Shown: positions 1 to 6,013, counted from the stretch's first letter. The stretch is 12,481 nucleotides of DNA from an uncultured Oscillospiraceae bacterium (GCA_934574095.1 CAKTMW010000050.1:1-12481); one strand, 5' to 3'. The notes: generated by a model from the letters alone, not told the origin. Made by a program: numbers and translations.

Positions 1-125
1 ATGTAGGTTTTGTGAAGATGCAGTCCGCTGAAAAAACGTGGGAACATGGAGACACAAGTATCCGTCCAAAAAAGTAAGCAACGGTGTACAAGGGGCTACA
101 AGCGGTATAAAGAAACAAGTGGTTT

Positions 126-162
126 GATAGAGTGGAAAGAGCGTCAGATTTTCCACTCTATC
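126..162. repeat. 13-bp inverted repeat spanning the recombinase stop codon
   Basis: GATAGAGTGGAAA (126-138) is exactly complementary to TTTCCACTCTATC (150-162), with an 11-nt loop that holds the recombinase stop codon. On the minus strand it would form a hairpin over the last codons of the recombinase, but no clear U-run follows, so its role as a terminator is uncertain. I see no supportable gene in bases 1-125. Confidence 0.5.
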
Positions 163-1524
163 TTTACATAGTCGCTGGTTGCGCTGATTGAAGAAATCAG
201 GCCGTCAGCGGCTTTTCGTTTGTCCTCAAAGCTGATATTCTCCCAATCGTCCAGATACCCGGACAGCAATTCAATCTGCTGGGAGGACAGCGTTTCAACG
301 GACAAGTCGGCTATCGCCTTGGACAGCGTTTTGCGGCGGTTGTCCAAATCCTCGATTTTCTTGTTGGCGTAGGCCAGCAAGGTGGCGTTGGCCCCGGTCA
401 GCGTATCAAGCAGTTTTTCAATCTCGGCCTCTACCTGTGCAAGCTCCACCTGATAGGCGGTGATCTTCGGGTTTGCCTTTTCCTCGCCGCCCCGCAGTAG
501 CTTGAACTCCCGGAACTTTTCTCCCATAGCGGTAAAAATGAACTGCTCAAACTCCGTCTTGCGGAGAGTACCGCACCCCGGACAGCCCTTGTGGTCGGCC
601 CGCTTGGAACAACGGAGGTATTCATAGCCAGAGGGATTGTGGGTCGTTTTGAGTGCGTACCCGCATTTCCCGCACTTGATTTTCCCGGCCAGCCAAGTAT
701 TACGGGCCTTGCGGCCATTCTGGAAGGTGGTGTTTGTCATCAACTTCTTGCGGCACCTCAGCCAAACATCAGCAGATACAAAACCTTCATGGGGCACAAT
801 CACAAGGATCTGGTCTTTCAGGCTCTTGTCCTTGTCTTCCTTCACATCCCGGCCCTGATAGAGATAGCAGCCATTTGTCCCGGCGAAGTCGGCGGCGTCA
901 TTAACTACCACCGCACCCTGACTTTTGAAAAACTCGTACATTTCCAAGTCAGCCTGTGCATAGACGGGGTTGCGTAAAAGCTGGGATAAGTAGGAACGGG
1001 TCAATGACTTCCCATATACTTTGATACCCCGTTCCTCAAAATACCGGGTAATATCTCCGAAGGAAGTCTCGGGCTCGGCGTACATTTCAAACATCAGGCG
1101 TACATGGCTTGCGGCTATGGGGTCGGCTACCATCATCTTTGTGCGGATATTTTCAACCACCGTTGGCTCCAAGTCGAAGCCATAGGGAGCTTGACCGCTC
1201 ATGTGAAAGCCTTTCAGGCACCGGGAGTAATAAGCGTCTGTGACACGCTTCTGAATTGTCTCCCGTTCAAGCTGGGCGAATACGATACAGATATTCAGCA
1301 TGGCCCGGCCCATGGGGGTCGAGGTGTCAAACTTTTCTGTGGAAGAAACAAACTCTACATCGTATTCCTGAAACAACTCCATCATATTCGCAAAGTCCAA
1401 AATGGAGCGGCTTATTCTGTCCAGCTTGTAGACGACTACCCGGCGTACCTTGCCTTTGCGTATCTCGCCAAGGATCTTTTGAAACTCGGGCCTAACACAA
1501 CGATCAGAGACTCTTCTTGGCAAA
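144..1524 (-). pseudogene. Large serine recombinase, N-terminally truncated
   Basis: This is the remainder of a large serine recombinase, the type that moves integrative elements and phages by concerted cleavage through a nucleophilic serine. Recognisable sequence begins near RPEFQKILGEIRKGKV and runs through VVVYKLDRISRS and STPMGRAMLNICIVFAQLERE, the second half of the resolvase catalytic domain. A recombinase DNA-binding domain follows (GQAPYGF, ERGIKVYGKSLTRSYLSQLLRNP), then a zinc ribbon (CGKCGYAL and later CSKRADHKGCPGC) and a C-terminal coiled coil. The roughly 60-80 N-terminal residues that should carry the catalytic serine (YxRVS-type motif) are missing. The open frame does continue to 1604, but those codons read antisense through a tRNA fragment and a terminator hairpin and resemble no recombinase. 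The fragment cannot catalyse strand exchange by itself. The break could be a deletion or an att-junction rearrangement. Family assignment is firm; the exact breakpoint (about 1490-1524) is not. Confidence 0.85.
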
Positions 1525-1573
1525 ATGCTTGACGTGCATGGGGTCACAGGTTCGAGTCCTGTACCGCGCACCA
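1525..1573 (+). tRNA. tRNA-Val(GAC), 3' half only (att-like scar)
   Basis: The 3' half of a tRNA reads cleanly on the plus strand. It has anticodon-stem bases ATGC (1525-1528), loop TTGACGT with anticodon GAC (1531-1533), stem GCATG, variable loop GGGTC, T-stem ACAGG, T-loop TTCGAGT, CCTGT, acceptor strand ACCGCGC, A73, and an encoded CCA (1571-1573). Upstream bases cannot supply the D-arm or the 5' acceptor strand (GCGCGGT expected), and base 1524 already mispairs with the anticodon stem. The gene is therefore broken at the anticodon stem. This is the segment that tRNA-targeting integrases normally duplicate. Valine identity is read from the anticodon and holds only if the native segment includes the loop. 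Confidence 0.8.
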
Positions 1574-1577
1574 CCTG

Positions 1578-1613
1578 AAAACCTTGAAACCATGATGGTT
1601 TCAAGGTTTTTTT
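1578..1613 (+). terminator. Rho-independent terminator after the tRNA fragment
   Basis: AAAACCTTGAAACCAT (1578-1593) pairs with ATGGTTTCAAGGTTTT (1595-1610) around a minimal loop and ends in a run of seven T (1607-1613). It begins four bases after the tRNA CCA and fits a native tRNA-operon terminator. Confidence 0.85.
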
Positions 1614-1631
1614 GTTGCCCTGAAACAGATT

Positions 1632-1652
1632 TGACCCTTATTCTGACCCTTA
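1632..1652. repeat. 9-bp direct repeat TGACCCTTA x2, 12-bp period
   Basis: TGACCCTTA occurs at 1632-1640 and again at 1644-1652. Short direct repeats with helical-turn-like spacing just beyond a tRNA 3' end resemble arm-type binding sites of tyrosine integrases. That role is inference. Confidence 0.4.
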
Positions 1653-1687
1653 AAGCCCCCATATTTCGTTTATAGCCCCGTGAAGTG

Positions 1688-1720
1688 AGAGAAAGCGCCA
1701 TGACGGTGCCTTCTCTTTAT
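1688..1720 (+). terminator. Second terminator-like hairpin
   Basis: AGAGAAAGCGCC (1688-1699) pairs with GGTGCCTTCTCT (1705-1716) with one mismatch and one G-T pair, around a 5-nt loop. It is followed by a T-rich stretch (TTATTCTTTTC). I see nothing else in the gene-free stretch from 1614 to about 1850 beyond this hairpin and the direct repeat. Confidence 0.4.
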
Positions 1721-1851
1721 TCTTTTCCTCATTCCCCCGGCATTTTGCAGCCACTTGCTCCCCAAAACAGTCTGTACACGTAATAGTGGTGAGGGGCAAA
1801 TCCGTCATTGCCTTATCAGTGCTTCTAATATGCGCTATAACATTTTATAGC

Positions 1852-1880
1852 TTTACTTTTCTCGTTAATTATTCTACTAT
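1852..1880 (+). promoter_or_regulatory. Candidate sigma-A promoter for the small membrane protein
   Basis: TTTACT (1852-1857) and TACTAT (1875-1880) are separated by 17 bp in an A+T-rich stretch about 50 bp upstream of the small gene. Each hexamer matches consensus at 4 of 6 positions. The call is moderate. Confidence 0.4.
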
Positions 1881-1932
1881 ATAGTCACAAAGTAAAACAC
1901 AACACAAAATACGTGTTAAGGAGGAAACTACC

Positions 1933-2169
1933 ATGAAAAACATCTCTACTTATATCATGATTTCCATCATCTCCCTCGTGCTGGTGGTGGCGACCGCCTT
2001 TTTGATGACCGCTGCTGATGCCCCCATCCGCGCCGCCGGTGGATACCTGCCCCTGCTGTTCGGCGCCGTGTTCACCTGGAGCACCGCCAAGGCTAACCTG
2101 ATGGAACGTGAGCACGAGGTCCGCAACAATACCCGCACTGCCTTCACCCCCAGCCACGCCGCTGCGTAA
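1933..2169 (+). CDS. Small two-helix membrane protein, unknown function
   Basis: A 78-residue protein I do not recognise. Residues about 7-29 (MISIISLVLVVATAFLM) form a strong hydrophobic helix that could be a membrane anchor or uncleaved signal. Residues about 38-50 (YLPLLFGAVFTW) form a second, weaker one, and the C-terminal third is charged and soluble (MEREHEVRNNTRT). A small integral membrane protein with two passes is the simplest reading. The gene has a strong ribosome binding site (TAAGGAGGAA, about 9 nt before ATG), a plausible promoter upstream, and hairpins downstream, so it looks expressed on its own. It lies between the tRNA scar and the rubrerythrin remnant, so it may be either a native neighbour or a passenger of a lost element. 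No enzymatic motif is visible. Confidence 0.65.
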   Translation: MKNISTYIMISIISLVLVVATAFLMTAADAPIRAAGGYLPLLFGAVFTWSTAKANLMEREHEVRNNTRTAFTPSHAAA

Positions 2170-2204
2170 ATCAGCCAACCATCTGTTTTCTCTCTCAAAT
2201 AAAC

Positions 2205-2233
2205 GGAAAGGACACGCGAAAGCGTGTCTTTCC
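2205..2233 (+). terminator. Hairpin with GAAA tetraloop after the small gene
   Basis: GACACGC (2211-2217) and GCGTGTC (2222-2228) close a GAAA tetraloop, extended by GGAAA/TTTCC with one bulged G. It sits 36 bp past the stop of the small membrane protein gene. There is no long U-run, so termination is likely but not certain. Confidence 0.5.
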
Positions 2234-2282
2234 CATTTGCCTCACATCCACCCTTTTCTGTCACTTTTACACTCCAAAAGGG

Positions 2283-2319
2283 CAACAAAAAAGAGAGGCT
2301 CTCGCCTCTCTTTTTGTTG
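2283..2319. terminator. Bidirectional terminator
   Basis: AAAAAGAGAGGC (2288-2299) and GCCTCTCTTTTT (2304-2315) form a 12-bp stem with a TCTC loop, extended by CAACA/TGTTG. A-runs on the left and T-runs on the right let it work from both strands. It would end the small membrane protein transcript and, on the minus strand, the rubrerythrin transcript whose stop is 10 bp away. Confidence 0.75.
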
Positions 2320-2328
2320 AATAGTTAT

Positions 2329-2445
2329 TTACTTACCAAAGTAACGCTTCAGCAGGCCCTCGAAGGCCTTGCCGTGGCGGGCCTCGTCGCGTGCCATTTC
2401 ATGGACGGTATCGTGGATGGCGTCCAGATTGTACCGCTTGGCCCC
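2329..2445 (-). pseudogene. Rubrerythrin, C-terminal fragment only
   Basis: The minus strand encodes the last 37-38 residues of a rubrerythrin-type protein, including [20 protein letters not shown] and a terminal [11 protein letters not shown] followed by TAA at 2329-2331. The DEARH segment corresponds to the second ferritin-like ExxH di-iron half-site. Rubrerythrins detoxify hydrogen peroxide in anaerobes and are normally about 180 residues, so about four-fifths is missing. Upstream of the fragment the frame meets TAG (2446-2448) and the sequence changes to the leader of an integrase gene. The intact 3' end keeps its terminator, so the left side is probably native and the break at about 2446 is where foreign DNA joined. 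Confidence 0.8.
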
Positions 2446-2531
2446 CTATGAAACCTAGGTATTAAGCGGCTTTCCGGCGTTTTGTCCTCTTCCAATTCGC
2501 TCACCTGAAATTGTCATAGCGGTGCGGAAAT

Positions 2532-2550
2532 CTTCCACAAAACTTCCACA
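2532..2550 (+). repeat. Direct repeat CTTCCACA x2 ahead of the integrase gene
   Basis: CTTCCACA occurs at 2532-2539 and 2543-2550 (11-bp period), just before the integrase ribosome binding site. Such repeats next to int genes can be integrase arm sites. Their function here is not shown. Confidence 0.3.
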
Positions 2551-2564
2551 GGAGGAAGTCCGTT

Positions 2565-2861
2565 ATGGCACCGAATGATACCGGCGTCTATAAGTTGAAA
2601 GATGGCGGGTGGGGATTTCGCTATACGATTTCAGTTGATGACCGTAGAAAAGATGTAAAACGAGTTCGGGACGCAAACGGAAATCCCATACGGACAAAGC
2701 GGGCCGCCATCCTCGCAAGAGCCGAAGCCATCAAGAACGATGAAGTTCGGCCCCCAACAGCAAAACCAATCAGTAGGAAAACAGTCAAGGCAGTATATAC
2801 GGAGTTTTGTGAAAACGGTAGGTCTGATAGGGCCTACCAAACCAAACGCAAACAGGACAGT
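2565..2861 (+). pseudogene. Tyrosine integrase, N-terminal fragment
   Basis: This is the start of a tyrosine site-specific integrase of the ICE/phage type found in Firmicutes. The gene has an excellent ribosome binding site (AGGAGGA, 8 nt before ATG). The first 65-70 residues (KDGGWGFRYTISVDD, NPIRTKRAAILARAEAIKNDE) match an AP2-like, arm-site DNA-binding N-terminus. Residues about 72-98 (ISRKTVKAVYTEF, AYQTKRKQDS) begin the SAM-like core-binding domain. After KRKQDS the frame runs into IS200-derived sequence and stops (TGA at 2874-2876). Everything catalytic (R, HxxR and the nucleophilic Y, normally in the last 200 residues of a roughly 400-residue protein) is gone. It cannot recombine DNA. 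The leader and start codon are intact, so a short DNA-binding fragment could still be made. Confidence 0.8.
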
Positions 2862-3151
2862 TTATTCATATGCTGATAAGTATTCCACCAAAGTACAGCG
2901 TATCGCAGGTAATGGGATATTTGAAGGGCAAGAGTAGTCTGATGATATTCGACAGACATTCAAATTTGAAATATAAATACGGGAACAGGTACTTTTGGGC
3001 AAGAGGGTATTTTGTGGATACAGTAGGCCGAAACAAAAAAGCGATAAAGGCATACATACAGAACCAGTTGGAGGAGGACAAAATGTCTGACCAAATCAGC
3101 ATAAAGGAATTTATAGACCCGTTTACGGGTAGTAAGAATCCCAAGGCATAA
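2862..3151 (+). pseudogene. IS200-type transposase TnpA, C-terminal fragment
   Basis: IS200/IS605-family TnpA is a Y1 HUH single-strand transposase of about 150 residues. From CAT at 2867 the frame reads H-MLISIPPKYSVSQVMGYLKG, the segment that normally follows the HUH motif. It continues through DRHSNLKYKYGNR and FWARGYFVDTVGRN to the helix AIKAYIQNQLEED, whose Tyr (residue 62 counted from ATG 2870) is the expected catalytic tyrosine. Only the second histidine of HUH survives; the first histidine and about 55 N-terminal residues are replaced by integrase sequence. ATG 2870 could start a 93-residue product but has no ribosome binding site. The element is therefore immobile unless helped in trans. 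Confidence 0.85.
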
Positions 3152-3157
3152 ATAAAA

Positions 3158-3301
3158 ACCCCTTAAGGGGTGGCCCGAGAACGGAATGCGGTCGGCAGAC
3201 CTTTCGGGCCCCTTAAAGGGCTTCGTCCGTAATAGGCCCTTATAGGGCCTGGTCAAACCTCCGGCTTAGCCGGAGGTTTGATTTTCGTGGCCCCGGCCAC
3301 G
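3158..3301. mobile_element. Probable IS200-type right end: run of hairpins
   Basis: Immediately after tnpA lie several stems: ACCCCTTAAGGGGT (3158-3171), GGCCCGA/TCGGGCC (3172-3178 with 3204-3210), AGGCCCT-tat-AGGGCCT (3234-3250), and CGTGGCC/GGCCACG (3286-3292 with 3295-3301). IS200/IS605 elements are recognised by TnpA through subterminal hairpins rather than terminal inverted repeats, so this cluster plausibly includes the right end. The exact boundary with the flanking palindromes is not visible. Confidence 0.5.
3255..3285 (+). terminator. Terminator-like perfect palindrome
   Basis: AAACCTCCGGCT (3255-3266) and AGCCGGAGGTTT (3268-3279) are complementary around a single central base, followed by GATTTTC. 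This is a strong terminator-type hairpin downstream of the transposase remnant. Confidence 0.6.
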
Positions 3302-3314
3302 AGGTACTTTATAA

Positions 3315-3336
3315 GGGCGGATAGAGTCGTCCGCCC
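3315..3336. repeat. Palindromic repeat with CCGCCCCTAC flank
   Basis: GGGCGGA (3315-3321) pairs with TCCGCCC (3330-3336) over an 8-nt loop. It is the first of a series of GC-rich stems edged by CTAC or GTAG that fill the gene-free stretch 3302-3730. Confidence 0.55.
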
Positions 3337-3354
3337 CTACAAGACTTTTGGTAT

Positions 3355-3454
3355 GTCATTGCGAGGAGGGCCCGACGCGGCAATCCGTACCTCATGTAAC
3401 GCGGCAAGGAAATACGGATTGCCACGCCAGTGTGAGCACTGGCGTGGCAATGAC
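3355..3454. repeat. REP-like composite palindrome (GTCATTGC...GCAATGAC)
   Basis: Two units in opposite orientation begin and end with GTCATTGC and GCAATGAC. The right unit contains a perfect 15-bp stem, ATTGCCACGCCAGTG (3418-3432) with CACTGGCGTGGCAAT (3437-3451), closing a TGAG loop. The left unit's GGCAATCCGTA (3379-3389) pairs with TACGGATTGCC (3413-3423). The CATTGCGAGGAG...GCAATC pattern resembles REP-like intergenic repeats known from many bacteria. No protein-coding sense is visible. Confidence 0.7.
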
Positions 3455-3487
3455 AGTGCAAGAACCCATTGTGCCGGCTTGCGTGGC

Positions 3488-3509
3488 GGCGGGGTGTGGT
3501 CACCCCGCC
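3488..3509. repeat. GC-rich palindrome, shared with 8498-8519
   Basis: GGCGGGGTG (3488-3496) and CACCCCGCC (3501-3509) close a TGGT loop. The reverse complement of this stem-loop recurs exactly near 8498-8519. Confidence 0.7.
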
Positions 3510-3520
3510 CTACGGGCCAA

Positions 3521-3571
3521 CCACCGATAGAAATTTTGTAGAGCGGGGTCCATGTGCCCCGCCGTCGGTGG
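3521..3571. repeat. Nested palindrome with CATGTG loop
   Basis: An outer stem CCACCGA/TCGGTGG (3521-3527 with 3565-3571) encloses an inner stem GCGGGG/CCCCGC (3543-3548 with 3557-3562). The inner loop is TCCATGTG. Read on the minus strand, it is a diverged copy of the palindrome at 3589-3610. Confidence 0.6.
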
Positions 3572-3588
3572 TGCGGAGGATATCATGC

Positions 3589-3610
3589 GGCGGGCCACAT
3601 GGGGCCCGCC
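3589..3610. repeat. GC-rich palindrome GGCGGGCC/GGCCCGCC
   Basis: Eight-base arms (3589-3596, 3603-3610) close an ACATGG loop, followed by CTACGG. Compared with the reverse complement of 3543-3562, one base pair in the stem is swapped (G-C to C-G) while the CACATGG centre is kept. Confidence 0.6.
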
Positions 3611-3638
3611 CTACGGAATTCTACCGCACTCTTTTGTA

Positions 3639-3661
3639 GGGCGGCCTGACTACGGGCCGCC
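3639..3661. repeat. GC-rich palindrome GGCGGCC/GGCCGCC
   Basis: GGCGGCC (3640-3646) pairs with GGCCGCC (3655-3661) over TGACTACG and is preceded by the GTAG edge seen in the neighbouring palindromes. I see nothing further between 3662 and 3730. Confidence 0.55.
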
Positions 3662-3730
3662 GTGAACAGCGCAACAGTTCAAAAGTAGGTCGCTACGGAG
3701 AGCGAAACACCCCCCATCCATTCACCCTAC

Positions 3731-3772
3731 AACGAAAGAGAGGAACGACCTCCGTCGTTCCTCTCTTTCGTT
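3731..3772 (-). terminator. 19-bp hairpin terminator of the dnaX-ybaB operon
   Basis: AACGAAAGAGAGGAACGAC (3731-3749) is perfectly complementary to 3754-3772 with a CTCC loop. The upper end overlaps the ybaB stop codon (3772-3774), so translation ends at the edge of the stem. No long U-tract follows on the minus strand, but stem strength and position make a terminator or 3'-end-stabilising hairpin likely. Confidence 0.75.
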
Positions 3773-4134
3773 TACATCAAGCCGGGAATATTCAGCCCGC
3801 CGGTGAAGCTGTTCATGGAGTTGTTCATGGCCTCATCCGCCTGGCGCAGCGCCTCGTTGACGGCGGAGATCACCAGGTCCTGCAGCATCTCCACATCCTG
3901 GGGGTCCACGGCGTCCGGCTGGATGGTCAGGGCCTTCAGCTCCTTCTTGCCGCTGACCACGGCCTGCACTGCGCCGCCGCCCGCGCTGGCGGTAAAGTCG
4001 GTGTTCTCCACATCCTCCTGGGCCTTCGCCATCTGCTGCTGCATCTGCATGATCTTCTGCTGCATCTGCTGCTGACGCATCATCTGGCCCTGGCTGCCGC
4101 CAAAGCCGCCTCTTGCGCTGTATCCCTTTGCCAT
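3772..4134 (-). CDS. ybaB: YbaB/EbfC family nucleoid-associated protein
   Basis: A 120-residue member of the YbaB/EbfC family, small dimeric DNA-binding proteins that coat the nucleoid; precise roles differ between species. The N-terminus is Gly/Gln/Met-rich (GGFGGSQGQMMRQQQMQQKIMQMQQQM), leading into the long amphipathic helix that normally forms the dimer tweezers. The core VENTDFTASAGGGAVQAVVSGKKELKALTI carries the conserved A-G-G-G-V-V-x-G-x-x-E pattern. It ends with DLVISAVNEALRQADE and a Gly-rich tail ending PGLM. An AAGGAG ribosome binding site overlaps the dnaX stop codon, and the genes are only 13 bp apart, so translation is probably coupled. Length is slightly above the usual 100-110 because of the N-terminal extension. 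recR, its usual downstream neighbour, is absent here. Confidence 0.93.
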   Translation of the reverse strand: MAKGYSARGGFGGSQGQMMRQQQMQQKIMQMQQQMAKAQEDVENTDFTASAGGGAVQAVVSGKKELKALTIQPDAVDPQDVEMLQDLVISAVNEALRQADEAMNNSMNSFTGGLNIPGLM

Positions 4135-4147
4135 AGTCGTTATCTCC

Positions 4148-5986
4148 TTATGTGATCTTAAAATTTTCCAGTTGCTGTCCTTTTTGCGTCAGTTCGTCCA
4201 GTGCGTCAGCTCCGTCGGGCGGAGCCTGCACAGGCTGTGCAGCCGCCGGAGGCTCCTCCCAGGGGGGCGCTTCCTCCGCCTTGGAGGCGGGTTTAGGCTC
4301 CGGCTGCGGCGCTGCTTTCGGCTGCGGCCGGGGCTGCGGCTGTGCCGCCCTGGGCCGCGCTGCCTGGGGAGCGGCTCCCACCGCCAGCTGCACCCGGATA
4401 GGCGTTCCCAGCTCCTGGGCCGTTACCTCCCGCAGCACAGACAGAATGGATTCATTATTCAGCGAGTCCTTCACGAAGTCGTTCTGGCACAGCACCGTCA
4501 GGCAGCCGTCCGCCACCACGCCGCTGGCCATATTCAGAAATACCCGGTTGCGCACACTCAGCCGTCCCTTATATTGGTCGATGAGCCGGTCCCATACCGC
4601 CGTGTCGCCTGTACCCTCTGCCGCCGGAGCGGGAGGGGGGGCGGACGCTGCCGTCCGGACCGGGGAGGGGGTCTCCTGGGGAATATCAAACACCCGCTCG
4701 CCGTATTCCTCCGGCGGCGGGGGCGCTTCGCCAAAGCGGTCGTCGATGGGGATATCCCGCACCGGGGCCGGGGCGCTCTGCTGTACCGGCGGCGCGGGTC
4801 TTGCCGCTGACGCTGTCTTTTTGGGGACGCTCTGCGCCGGAGCGCTGACGCCCCGCTCCTCCAGCGCCGCCACGCGCTGCGCCAGCGCCGTCAGATCGCC
4901 GCTGAGGGTCTCGTCGCACAGCTTCAGCAGACACAGCTCCGCGTCGGTACGGGGCCGGATACTGTCCGGCAGCGCGGCGCAGCACTGGCGTAGCGTGTCG
5001 GTCATATACAGAAATCGTGTCATGGGCAGCTGGCCCGCCAGGTCGGACAGCGTCTTGCGGTCATAGAGTCCCGTCAGCAGGGCCGTGCCGCCGTCAGGGG
5101 CGGCCTTCAGGATGGTCATATCCCGGCACAGGTCGCTAAGCTCGCTCAGCAGCGCCGCCACGTCCTTGCCGCCCCGGTACAGCTGGTCAAACAGCGCCAG
5201 CGTGTCGCCGGTGCGCTTGTCCAGAATGCACCGCATCAGCTGCACCGTCTGAGTGGCGCCGGCAAGCCCCAGTACCTCCAGCACCGCGGCGTTGTCGATG
5301 GTCCCCTCCACCGCCCGGCACTGATCCAGCAGGGACAGCGCGTCACGCATGGCGCCGTTGGCCATCCGGGCCAGCAGCTCCGCCCCGTCGGGGCTGAGGT
5401 CGATCTGCTCGGCCTGGGCGATGTCCAGCAGCTGCTGCTGGATATCCCGCGGCAGCAGCCGCTTGAAGGAGAACCGCTGGCAGCGGGAGAGAATGGTGGC
5501 CGGGACCTTGTGCAGCTCCGTGGTGGCCAGGATAAACAGCAGGTGCTCCGGCGGCTCCTCCAGAATTTTCAGCAGGGCGTTGAAGGCGGCGATGGACAGC
5601 ATGTGTACCTCGTCGATGATATACACCCGCTTTTTCAGCACGGAGGGGGTATAGACCGCCTCCTCCCGCAGCGTCCGCACCTGGTCCACGCCGTTGTTGG
5701 AGGCGGCGTCCAGCTCCGTCACGTCCAGCAGTGTGCCGCTGTCGATACCCCGGCAGGCGTCGCACGCACAGCAGGGCGCGCCGTCGATGGGGTGTTCGCA
5801 GTTCACCGCTTTGGCCAGAATTCTGGCGCAGGTGGTCTTGCCGGTGCCCCGTGTGCCGGTGAACAGGTAGGCGTGGCCCACGCGGCCTTCGGCCACCTGC
5901 CGCTGCAGGGTGTCGGTGATGTGGGCCTGGCCCACTACCTCTGAGAATGTTTTGGGCCGCCATTTGCGGTATAGCGCCTGATACAT
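4148..5986 (-). CDS. dnaX: DNA polymerase III subunit gamma/tau
   Basis: DnaX is the motor subunit of the clamp loader that opens the beta clamp and joins the replicase at the fork; this 612-residue protein is a tau-like full-length form. Visible motifs: the start MYQALYRKWRPKTFSEVVGQ; Walker A GTRGTGKTT (44-52); zinc cysteines C63, C72, C75 and C78; Walker B IIDEVH (123-128); sensor-1 region LATTELHKVP; and SRC (167-169), which holds the arginine finger. Domain III helical bundle follows to about residue 370. Two Pro/Ala/Gln-rich linkers (about 385-455 and 540-600) flank the tau-type C-terminal domain (WDRLIDQYKGRLSVRNRVFL). The ribosome binding site AAAGGAGA lies ahead of ATG 5986. The gene follows the SRP RNA by about 30 bp with no separate promoter visible, so it may depend on readthrough of the RNA's terminator. 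I saw no convincing slippery heptamer for a short gamma product. Confidence 0.97.
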   Translation of the reverse strand: MYQALYRKWRPKTFSEVVGQAHITDTLQRQVAEGRVGHAYLFTGTRGTGKTTCARILAKAVNCEHPIDGAPCCACDACRGIDSGTLLDVTELDAASNNGVDQVRTLREEAVYTPSVLKKRVYIIDEVHMLSIAAFNALLKILEEPPEHLLFILATTELHKVPATILSRCQRFSFKRLLPRDIQQQLLDIAQAEQIDLSPDGAELLARMANGAMRDALSLLDQCRAVEGTIDNAAVLEVLGLAGATQTVQLMRCILDKRTGDTLALFDQLYRGGKDVAALLSELSDLCRDMTILKAAPDGGTALLTGLYDRKTLSDLAGQLPMTRFLYMTDTLRQCCAALPDSIRPRTDAELCLLKLCDETLSGDLTALAQRVAALEERGVSAPAQSVPKKTASAARPAPPVQQSAPAPVRDIPIDDRFGEAPPPPEEYGERVFDIPQETPSPVRTAASAPPPAPAAEGTGDTAVWDRLIDQYKGRLSVRNRVFLNMASGVVADGCLTVLCQNDFVKDSLNNESILSVLREVTAQELGTPIRVQLAVGAAPQAARPRAAQPQPRPQPKAAPQPEPKPASKAEEAPPWEEPPAAAQPVQAPPDGADALDELTQKGQQLENFKIT

Positions 5987-6013
5987 TCCGCCGTCTCCTT
6001 TCTTTCAAAAAGT

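Noticed and set aside
1504..1701. Minus-strand open frames reading RYRTRTCDPMHVKHF or GLEPVTPCTSS
   Set aside because: These are antisense translations of the tRNA fragment and its terminator, a classic annotation artefact.
3278..3541. Open frames through the palindrome block
   Set aside because: They translate inverted repeats, have no ribosome binding sites and show no domain.
3315..3661. CRISPR array
   Set aside because: The repeats are palindromes of unequal size and spacing, with no constant repeat-spacer pattern.
4816..4824. A-run in dnaX (minus strand) as a gamma frameshift site
   Set aside because: In frame it reads CCC AAA AAG, which does not satisfy an X XXY YYZ heptamer, and no adjacent stem was seen.
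4152..5066. Plus-strand open frames opposite dnaX
   Set aside because: GC-rich codon bias on the real strand keeps the other frames open; the products are Ser/Gly/Ala-rich with no domain.
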